Source of the DNA: Dendrophyllia cribrosa
Lineage: Eukaryota > Cnidaria > Anthozoa > Scleractinia > Dendrophylliidae
Length of the DNA stretch: 64,000 nucleotides
Direction: 5' to 3'
NCBI GenBank assembly: GCA_024195265.1
Contig: JAJLRJ010000011.1
Location: 971,866 to 1,035,865 of the forward strand
Part shown: positions 54,311 through 64,000 of the stretch, one piece after another
Layout of the letters: each line of letters opens with the position of its first letter
How positions within the stretch are numbered: position 1 is the first letter of the stretch
The notes under the pieces: model-generated
What the model saw: the letters and a program-made list of their open reading frames with translations, nothing else
Told to the model about the DNA's origin: nothing
Databases searched by the model: none
Position numbers and translations under genes: made by a program

Positions 54311-57300
54311 GGTCGCGGTGACTGTAGTCGCCTTCGTGTGAACTACTCATTTTCGGAAAAAATCCTTGTCGTGACTTGTTTCAGAAATTTTAAATTGAAG
54401 CGACAGGTCACAGCGGTCTACTCGTGTTTACTACTCGTGCAACCAGTCTTTGCGACTAAATAAAAGAAACAGACAATAAAATAACCAAATCAGTCGCTGA
54501 AACCAGCTGTCTCTTCGTGTACACAACAACTCGCCTCGCCTCTTTCCTAGTCATAACAATATCAGTAAAAATGTTATTTTTAATTTTTCGCTTGCGACAA
54601 CGCATGTTATACGATTATATTCTGGGAACCATGCCAACTGGAATTAAAAATGCCGCGGTTCAAATATATATCTTAATGAGACGAACGTAGTGTTCGTATA
54701 AGAGAAATATTTATCAAGTGCTTTTTTGGCAAATGTTTGGACCGAGCCGAAAGGCGCGATCATAACTTGCAAAAAGAAAGGGAAAAAAAAGAGCCAGACA
54801 CTTTCGCGAAGATTTAAAACTAAAGTTAAATCAGTTTTTGAGCTGTCCATTTTAGCGATCCGTAAAATGAAAAATTGGACCGCTCATCGAACTATTCAGA
54901 ATGCTCATTTTCCATGGGTGTAAGAAAACGGAAAAATTAAAGGATGAATCAATATCCAAAAGCATATAAATGCGACAAAAATAACAAAACGAACGAACAC
55001 TTTCCGTTCGGCATTATAAAGGAATATTTTTGGAATACCGACTCAATAACGCTCGTTTTGGATGTTCCGGTGAAACTGGAAGATAAATATAGCCTTGCCA
55101 CTTAAAGATTAAACACCTGATAAAATTTTCCGCAAATTTCAGTGAAAAAATATAAAGAATGACAACAGTTTCTTAACAAGCATGAAATCGATTTATGGCT
55201 GTGCGTAGACGTCTCACTTTTCCTTCCTCCAAGAGGCAGACGAAGGAAGGAGGGATCAGGGTACGTGATCTCCCTGCTCATTTTCAGACCTCACCATTAG
55301 AATTTAGCCATTTTTCAAGCCAAAATGGCAAACAAATATAGTCGTTTCCGTACCGTTTATCAGCCTTGCTTTTTTATCAATTCGTTTCATCTATATCCAG
55401 GCATTTTGAAATCAGAACACAAAACATACCTATTTTTGGACCAAAATTGTCAAATTGTATTCTATTTGCAGACCAGTACAGCTCGAAAACAATCACGATT
55501 TTTTGCTCGAAAACCATACACATTTGGACCGCACATACCTAGATCAGAACCTTAAGTAAAGGAGCACTCCCCCCCCCCCCCCCCCCCCCCCCCCCCAACC
55601 CAGGGCTAAAACTGGCTATTCATGACGTCAACCGGATATACCAAATGACAATTACTTTAACATGGGTCACATGGCAAAACAACTAAACCGCGAGGAATGA
55701 ACGAGAAATCAACAAATACGTATTACAAACTGATGTTTTACACAGGGCACTAATTATCTATTGTAACAAAGTAAGGCTTAAAATCGGCTAAGTTCCTTTA
55801 CAGAAGTTGTATGAAATTGTTAAAATCAAAAGCTTGTTGGCTTATAAAGATTCTTTGAGTATGGAAGACGTTGCGCCCAATATATCAAATGCAATATTTA
55901 TAAGTAATATTTTTCGGTTATCAAGTTATTTGATCTCGACGCCTGTTTGATTAATGGGGGTATAAAAGTGCATACACTCGATGACTCAAAAATTGGATCG
56001 AAACCCCATCAAATGGAAAATGACAAACATTTCAACTACTCGGGATCTTAGCACTGCAATATCTGTAATTCTAAACAAAAAGCGTCTCAAATTAGTTTCA
56101 AAATGATCATGACGTGACAAAATTTTTCAAATGAAATCACATGACGAGTTTTTCAAATTCCTTGCTCTTTCAAACTCTTGATTTAAGGGAAGTTGCGGTC
56201 AGCCATTCTTGCGTAAACTGAAAAGTCTTCCGCTCGATAAGTAAATATGTTAAAATATATGTTTTAATAGATCTGGCATCTATACTGACGTTTAATTTGC
56301 GCGGTTAAGGGAGAACAGAATCTATAATTATCACTCACTGCGAAGATTGCCTTAATTAGCATTAGTTTAGTCTTTGTAAGAACACTAGGATCTAACTGCG
56401 GGTATTATAAGCATCAATGATTATCAATTCGTAATTAAAATTACCCAATAAAATTGACCGTGAATAAGACCTAGAGGTTTTATTAACAACAGCGTATTAC
56501 AAGAAAAAAATAACAAATCAAGGCGTGATTAATGTCAGGCAAGTTAAAACATTGTATCTCTCGGCGGGATCTCATTTTCCCATTCATTTTAACCACCGTA
56601 GCAATTAAAAAAAATTCAATAGTAATCGCGTGAATTGTAAAACGCAAGAATGGCAAGAATGATTGACAAAATAAACAGTTCGAGGGCAGTTTTCGCTTCA
56701 ACAAATGCAATGACAGGTATTGTGTTGAAATTTTAAAAACGTGATTTGCGTAAACTCCACTTAAAAGAATAGTGAGCGATCTTGAAAGTTAACGATCGAT
56801 CATTTTGGATCATGACAACGAAAAAACAGCGAATCTAAAATTATCTTTATTTTTAGTTGACATTTCAAGTGACAATTTCTTCCGTGTGAATTTCAAATTT
56901 AGTGTTGTCATTTTCAATCCAAACCTCTTTACAAAGTGTTATCATTACATTACATTACAGGATGTTTTTTAAGAGGGTATATTGATGGTAGAACTTTCCA
57001 GAAACCGATAGTTAAAGCAAATGTTATCGAATTTATTCTCTTTTATAAATTACACCCAAAACAATGGCATGGCAACGAATATAGCTGGCACGAGACATCT
57101 TTGTGTTAGTACAACTGGCAGGGCATTCGACAGATCTCGTATTCTAGCTTTGCTCAAGACCCGTTAAAAATCCAGACAGATTGAAAACTTTGCCCCTCTT
57201 TCTCAACTATGTGTTTGAGGCGAAGAATTTTAAAGAAATAAAGATCTAAAGCCGAGATATTATAACTTAGACAAAAGCGGCGCGTAACCTCTAGGACGCT

Positions 57301-60069
57301 AATGCACGTGGAAATTTACTGCCCGATTCAATATTCGTCTGCAGGCAAGTTTTTAAAACCAAAGACATTCAAATTCCCCTCTATCTGAATGTTCGTAAAG
57401 GATAAATCTTTAAATGTCCTTCGTCTTCAGACTAAGAAGTAATTCGGTAGTAAATTAAGCCTCCTCAAAAGAATTTCATTCATAAGTTCCGTGGGCGCCA
57501 ATTGTTTGTATACAAACGCAATTCGTACTACAATGCGAATGACCAGTCGCGACACTACGACACTACGATAAAATTCAATATTTTAGAACGTGATTTTTCT
57601 ATCTTCAAACTTATAGGGAGCCTCAAATTATCGTATTATTTCATTCACACCAATTTGTCTTGGTTTGATACTTATTTTGAGGAAATACGAGAAATATATC
57701 CACTATAACAAAGCTTCGCATCTTTCATAAACACGGCCTTGCACACGTCAGTACAGTCCCACAAGTTTGATAAATTCAAAATCTCAGTAAAAGACGAAAG
57801 TCACCCTTTATAAACACACAAATAGTTTAACAAAACCTCACCTTGTACATACTAGATATCCGAAACTTCTGCTATTCTATCCTTCCCCGGTATTCGCACG
57901 CCATTTATATAAGCTTACTTGAACCGTGTTTGATGAAACAATCGGAAATACCTCGTCGGGATCGGCGGCGCCGATCCCGAAAATAAATTACACCCACTCA
58001 CAGTCACAGCCTGATTAAAGATTCGGGCGGGAAAGCGTTGGAAAGATCTCATTACACACAGTCCAAAAACGATCATTAAATAAACAAAAATGTTTTAATA
58101 ACTCAAGGTTTTCAAACAAAAAGTATGGCATCGTAAATGAAAGCTCAAAACCAGCAAACAAGTTTGGCGGATTTTCGCGCCAATCCCGAGAACCGATGAC
58201 GCATTGGACAGCGGAGATCCCCATAATTTAAATAGTATTCATTTAAAACTGACGTTTCTATCAACTTTTAATTTTAAGTAAAACTTCCTGTTTAGTTCTG
58301 AAAACGAATCTTGTCAGCTTTTTTCACTTTAAAATTTGCCAATTTCGTCAACATTTCGTGTGTTACTATCGTTTCCATAACTACACACCCACTACGCAAA
58401 TATTACCAGACCAGTATGTTGCATAATTTACAAAACTCGTGATTTCAAGGTATCTTGAAATGGTTCAATGGAGCAAATGTTGGCTTTACTTAATAGATTT
58501 AAACCTTCCTTTCTTATAACAAGTGAGCTATAAACCTAAACGTGATAAAAATTTACCTTTCTTTCAGTTTTTTACTTAATATCAGAAAGCAATTACGCAA
58601 ACATTAATGAAGCGATTGGATGTAACAAAAAGGGGGAAATAAATCCATGAAATAGGATTGGAAATGGAACAGCATGACAAAAATAGCTCCTTTATTGACT
58701 AAAATAACGTTTCGTCTACGTCAAATCTGCCTAGCTTTTTGTCTTTAGTCACGTAAACCGATTTCAGTTCCAGATAAAATAATAGACTTAATTTACAATT
58801 CATTGTTTGAACTGGGTGAAAATGTAGTTATCACATTTACTAAAAGGACGCAACCCGGACTAAAATACTGCCACCTAACAATAACATTTGACTTAAAATT
58901 GCGGGAAATAACCATTAAAGCAAAACCGGCAGAAAATTATACCACCAACAATTTGCCACTGAACTTCTTTTCAAAACAAATAACCATCGGTTTAAAGCAA
59001 AAAAAAGTCACCCCTGTCCCTTACAAAGTAACACCTGTTAAGTCACGAGGACGCCCCCGCGTTCCACATGTCTGACGTGCTGTTTCTGCTTTGTCGTGGG
59101 ACAAAACCGGTTTATTCGGTTTGCCAATCTATTCTAAACTGAAATCGCCACGAATCAAGGGAGGCAAAAACGTGCTAAATAGCCCGAGGACGTCGCCTGG
59201 GATGTCGAAGATGCGGTTTCTGTCAGAATAATGGGATAAAAATTAGCAAGAGCCGGTTTCTGTGAGAGTCACCACAGACTTACCATCCTTTGTTTTAAGT
59301 GGTTTACTGTGGTTTTAGCTGTCTAGCCTTACAAAAAGCGAAATTAAGGGCTTTCAATTGTACAAAATGAACAAAAAAAATCAACACGTTCGTTTTCCTC
59401 TGTTGTTCTGCATTCGCTTGGTGATTTAAGGTTTGGGAGAGTCACGTCGCAAAATGAAAATAAAAAATATTTTGGGGCCGGATTTAAACACAGAAACACA
59501 GAACACCACTCAAGTAGAGGATGGTATCTCGGTGGTTACTGTTAGATTCGGAGTCATCGATTATCTCCTTGTTCGTCTCAAAGCCAAGCAGAACGGACGT
59601 TTTCACGGTCCTGGGCGCCATTTTGACAGTAGCCGCGGCAAACATGGTGCAAAATACAGTATTTGTATCATTAATTCAATGTCAAATATCTCCAGTATAA
59701 GTTTAATGTCTGACTTCGGTGTTTTGAATCAACAAACGTCGACAACCTGTAAAAAGATTATATTTGTTGAGTTTGAGAGATGCAGCATTGCTGGGAAGAG
59801 TGTAGTGGCAATTTTAGTTTTCGTACTTTTGTCTGTAAAACTGTTTTCACGGGAAAATCTTATAGAGAAATGTATGGAAAACTCAAAAGCAAACACGCGC
59901 TTCCCAGCACAATTACAACCCCAAAATTTGATCGCTGTAAAAAATGTTTACAGGAAATCTTAAACTTGCAGACAATTAATATTCCAGAAATTAAATTTTA
60001 CCGAAGATATTTGAATTCTCATACAAACACTGAATTTTACACTACGCTTGTACTGCTTTTTTGGACAGT
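54311..60069. other. No gene recognised
   Basis: 5.8 kb with only short open frames lacking known motifs, including 58803-59075 and 59433-59963. A C run at 55568-55596 probably marks the end of a poly-G/C MITE. A 16-bp palindrome GATCGGCG/CGCCGATC lies at about 57960-57976. It may be regulatory or intronic DNA of a gene outside the window. Confidence 0.45.
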
Positions 60070-60220
60070 TGCGTTCAAACTCACTGATGAAGAGGCAGCA
60101 GCCTCGAAACGTCTGAGAAACTAAATTTTAGCGCTATAAATTTAAAAAAAAAATTAAGTCTACATTCACGATAACGCGCTACACAGATTTATGCGCATTT
60201 TATGTGCATCTTTTGACTGC
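60070..60220 (+). repeat. Repeat with hammerhead-like core, copy 2
   Basis: Matches 24151-24325. CTGATGA (60084-60090), a perfect 5-bp hairpin GAGGC-AGCA-GCCTC (60092-60105) and GAAA (60106-60109) reproduce the conserved core of a hammerhead ribozyme, with one extra A before the hairpin and no evident stem III. Confidence 0.6.
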
Positions 60221-60578
60221 TTTCAAAACGGCGGCCATGCACAACCGAAAAACCTTGTATTTCCCGTTCTGGTTCAAGCTTCCCGCAAGAGGAGGGCTAG
60301 GAGATGAAGAAACGATATCCATAACGCACGTAAACAGATTTGTTGTGCTGCTAGTCAAGGGATGAATCAACTAGCGACGTGATCAGAATCTTATTAAACT
60401 GAATACATTCTGGTGAAAATCAATAAGCAGAGTCGCGAGCGAGACGTAATCGGAATCAGAAGGGAAAGAAGGTTTTCTTTTCATTTTATTCCTTTCGTTT
60501 TCACCTGACCTCATCAAAGTTCTAGATCTAAACAGCTTATTCTAACACGGCCCTTCTTTTAACAGGTTCTTCATAAAG

Positions 60579-60855
60579 TAGTTTTCACTTGATTGTCGGC
60601 GTAAAACCAAAATAATCACTCTGACCAATCACAACAGACGCAGACAATCCAATAAACCAATCAGAACTCGAAGCTAATACATGTCGCCGGCGCCAAGCGC
60701 GGGAAAACGCTTGCAAGTTAGTTGCGATTGGTTTTGGTTTCATTTCTGATTGGTTGAGAAAGTGGCGCGAGTTTTTTTTAGCCAATCACAAAGCGTAGCA
60801 ATGCAAAACCAAAGCAATCAAAAACTACTTTCACCACTTAGTTAAAAACTGCTCT
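60579..60855. repeat. CCAAT-rich MITE, copy 4
   Basis: AGTAGTTTTCACTTGATTGTCG start and TTAGTTAAAAACTGCTCT end; the same CCAAT/ATTGG series as the other copies. Confidence 0.9.
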
Positions 60856-62284
60856 ATCAGCAGTAGAAATGGTCGTGCCAATTTACATGTCAATACTTCA
60901 GTAAAATGTTTGATGCACTGCATGGAACCTGTATGTTAACTCTCCGAGCTTGTAAGTAAGTATGTAATGAATGTAAATATTGTAATTAAAATATTGTATG
61001 TTGTTCCTGATACGCAATAAAGAATTTTTTTAAAAAGAAAGAAAAACAAAGACACTATATTTTTAAGAGGTATTTTTTTAAAGAGGTACACTTTTTCGAT
61101 GCCTCTATTTCCAAAGAAGACAGGACGTTAAATAAAGTCTTTTAAGGCCGATTATACCTGAGCCTGGTGCGGCAAACCGGGGTGGCTCACCAATACATTG
61201 TACAAATGGACCAGACCGGTTAGCCGAGATGCCAGTATCACGATATCAGAATTACGGCTAACCTGGGTGAGGATTTCACGTCATTGCGTTGACGGAGCCA
61301 ACAAAAATTCCCTTCCAGATAAACCGGCTCGCCGGTAAATCAAAATGTTTCTTTCTAAATGCAAGGACTTCCCCGCCAAAAACATTTATGCCAAAACTAG
61401 CTAGCTTGCCCGCGTTGGCTCGCTTCATGTAACCATGCATGCAGCTGATGAGCTGAAAGTCATCTCGATCGGCTAGTTGAGCCAATTCGTATCATGTTAT
61501 TGGCCTCAGTTAAAAGTCTCCTTTTTTACAAGAGGTTCCCATGTCTATTTACTCTTATTCTTGCAGCCAATCTTATTTCATCTTATTAACCAATCAGAGG
61601 TACTCAGACACAGAGTTGGCAGCTTGATTATTTCACCAGAGAACGCAGTTTGCATGAGAAATCTACTAACTGCGTGCATCATTTGACGTCATCTCAATAT
61701 ACCTCCACGTTATTGCAAAGTCACCACTACAAAAATCACAATCACTGTTTTCCTTCATTCGTTGTGGTTCGATATAGCATCACTTTTATTTGCAAGAGTA
61801 TTGGACCGATCGACTGTTTTTTTTTTTTTGGAAATTTTGTCGGCCTTTATTCGATGCGATGTCTGGCGGTTGATGGATCTCGAGAGGGTCTCTCGAGGGT
61901 AAAATGGGGCTAACCGCGACAAACGATCGAAGACGGTTGTCGCTGTTGTTAAAAGTTGTTCAGTCACTCTCGGCCAGCCAAGTGTACAACTCCACAAGTG
62001 TCAAACTGCACTAAGACGGAAGTCTAATCTCATGTGAGCATATTTATATGTAACATGCACAATATAAGGGTATTATTATATCATTAGCTTACACGTTAAG
62101 GTAACTGCTCCAATATCATAAATAACATCAGTTTATGACGATCAAGTAATTTAACTCGACAATATAATAACAATGCTCCCTGGTAAAATCACGTATAACG
62201 AATATTCCGCCGACACAACTAATAATGACGCAAATGCTTTCGAGCAGAATGGCTAGAGTATCTAAATATTACATATACTTTGCG
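60856..62284. other. No gene recognised
   Basis: Short open frames only. GCTAACCGG/CCGGTTAGC-type inverted motifs near 61160-61340 suggest a decayed TIR element. Confidence 0.45.
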
Positions 62285-62475
62285 CATTTAGCCCTTCAAC
62301 TTCAAGAGTGCCAAACATCAAAAATATGTTGGATAAAAACAAATAGTACCATGCAAAAGTACTGTTGAAGAGGTTTTATTTGAATGGTCACACCATAGGA
62401 TTTCGTCCACAGACTCAAAAGTTAGAACTACATCACATGTCTCCATAATTGACTCTGGGAGTGAAAGGGTTACCA
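62285..62475. repeat. Second copy of the GAATGGTCACACCATAGGAT repeat
   Basis: Runs from TTCAACTTCAAGAGTGCC to GTGAAAGGGTTA and closely matches 44425-44645. Confidence 0.8.
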
Positions 62476-63625
62476 CGACTGGTTTCACTCAAGCATAAAG
62501 CCTAACAAAAAATCGCGTGGGAACCAGAAGGCTTTTGATGACTGAGCACAAGCACAAGAAATTAGTGACTTTTTCCACTTATTTCTGCTCGTGCGTAAAA
62601 TACTGGCATACCAGTAGCCAAAAGACGCAGTATCACTGCACTTCGTCAGTCTTATTTCACTTCACCCGGGTGGGAACGGAAGTGAAGCGAATGATAAACG
62701 GTTCAACATTTGTTGCTCAACGAATGTTGAACGATGTTACAACTTGATGAATGAGTAGAAAACACATTCAACATTTTAAAACGATTGACTGATGTCGTCT
62801 AACAAGTTACAACTTGTTGAACGGACTAGACTGTCTCTATTTTGAAGCAATGCAACATGTTGAGTCACCTACTTCAACATTCAACATGGCATGATGCACT
62901 ATTCAAAATGTTTAACCGTGTACCACAGGATTAAAATAAGCACAAGCATGTCACAAAAACCAAGAGAAAATGTTATTTTGCAATGACTCAACAACACTCA
63001 CGTGCGTGCATGTATGCAAGTCGTTTCAGGAGTAAATTATCTGTGCGCATCGAGAAAAAAACGTACGTGCCCGATTGTAAATGTTATAATGATTTTAAAA
63101 CTTACATCATTAACTAAAACCAACGATTTCTGATTTAAAGATCGATGAAGGATCAGGGAACTTAAAAATGCTGTGTATATATTTCATATAATTCAAACCA
63201 AGATTTGTTTCCTACGGTGGACGCTTACTGTACCGAGTTGGGCAAGCGTTTTGTGCCTTCAATGTCTTCCTACATATTGGGAAGCAATATTTGTCGAGTT
63301 TTTACACTGTAAAATCTTTGTTTTTATGTGTGTTTTTTTTGTTTTTATTGTTTAACCAATAAAAATGCAAGATCAGTTTCAGGAAAGGGAGCCGACAAAG
63401 TAGCCGCAAGTGTAAAAACATTACACTTGTGGTATTCCAGTGGTAAAAGGTTTGTAAAACCTCGCAGCAAAAATATGTACATTAAGAAGTTGCGGTTGTT
63501 GATGTTGATAGAAACAATTCAAAATATTTATATTTTATCATGTGCCCTCCCTATTAATGTTCAGTCGGTGCCCAAGTGTCGAGCATGTCGAGTGCCCCCT
63601 TAAAGCCTTTCACAGTCTGCTTGAA
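62476..63625. other. No gene recognised
   Basis: Contains a cluster of TTCAACATT/TGTTGAAC motifs at about 62700-62900 in alternating orientation, probably the inside of a decayed palindromic element. Confidence 0.45.
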
Positions 63626-64000
63626 CAGACTTGTTTAACATAATAAACAGTGCCACAGGAAAGTACTGTTCATTAGGCTTTCATTTGAATGGTCACACTG
63701 TAGGATTTCATCCACAGACTCAAAAGTTAGAACCACCTTGTACAGCATAATAAACAGTACCACAGGAAAGTACTGCTCAATAGCTTTCATTTGAATGGTC
63801 ACACTTCAGGATTTCATCTACAGACTCAAAAGTTAGAACCACCTTATACAGCATAATAAACAGTACCACAGCAAAGCACTGCTCGACTGCTTTCATTTAA
63901 ATGCGGTCACGCTGTAGGATCTCCACATCCACAGACTCAAAAACCAGCGGCATAATAAACAGCTCCACATGCAGAAAAGTACTGCTCAGTAGCTTTCATT
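63626..64000 (+). repeat. Tandem repeat of about 100 bp, at least 3.5 units
   Basis: Each unit has AAAGTACTG, CTTTCATTTGAATGGTCACA, GGATTTCATC, CACAGACTCAAAAGTTAGAA and CAGCATAATAAACAGT. The unit is the core of the repeat at 44425-44645 and 62285-62475, here amplified head to tail. The array runs off the window. Confidence 0.9.

Noticed and set aside
58803..59075. 90-codon open frame with basic tail
   Set aside because: No recognisable motif; its length is not surprising in AT-rich non-coding DNA.
59433..59963. 176-codon open frame
   Set aside because: No recognisable domain, low-complexity composition towards the end, and no splice or start context that supports it. The DNA at its 3' side leads into the hammerhead-like repeat.

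Overview
This is eukaryotic, AT-rich, intron-bearing DNA that most resembles the genome of an anthozoan cnidarian, probably a stony coral. The reasons are animal genes split by GT-AG introns (a phosducin-like 3 gene, an FGF-family gene, a secreted PAN/EGF gene), complete ISL2EU-like and PIF/Harbinger DNA transposons, Penelope-type and LINE fragments, tRNA-derived SINEs, and very many short inverted-repeat elements. There is no prokaryotic gene organisation. The species assignment is inference; no database could be searched.

Layout. Positions 1-10.4 kb and 31.5-37.6 kb are two direct copies of one duplicated block, each later hit by different insertions, so each often serves as the empty-site control for the other. 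Copy 1 carries an ISL2EU-like element (about 1.41-6.47 kb) with a broken THAP/DDE transposase and an intact two-exon SAP-SWIM-YqaJ nuclease gene, followed by a 2.79-kb Harbinger element (6.53-9.32 kb). Copy 2 carries a 17-bp palindromic minisatellite, a LINE tail and a virtually identical Harbinger copy (34.64-37.43 kb). From 11.98 to 20.90 kb two arms with the same minisatellite face each other in opposite orientation around 6.5 kb without recognisable genes.

Positions 21-31 kb hold a minus-strand secreted-protein gene. Its signal-peptide/PAN exon (30.4-30.75 kb) and EGF exon (30.2 kb) are followed, 7 kb further on, by three 123-nt calcium-binding EGF exons (23.1-23.7 kb) and a destroyed fourth one. 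The intron between them contains a 1-kb long-terminal-inverted-repeat element and a 4.7-kb TTAA-flanked element.

Positions 39.7-47.2 kb hold a complete four-exon phosducin-like 3 (PDCL3) gene on the plus strand. Its first intron hosts a TIR element with a 9-bp target duplication that contains a RecQ-like helicase fragment, itself broken by further insertions. Positions 50.5-52.6 kb hold the three main exons of an FGF gene on the minus strand, including the canonical 104-nt middle exon; a Penelope-type GIY-YIG fragment and a CCAAT-rich MITE sit in its introns. From 52.6 kb to the end only MITEs, hairpins and a roughly 100-bp tandem repeat were recognised.

The host genes look independent of each other: chaperoning of tubulin/actin folding (PDCL3), receptor tyrosine kinase signalling (FGF) and an extracellular PAN/EGF protein. 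Most of the window is layered mobile DNA, and the main interest is how those elements are nested, what they carry and how they have been moved.
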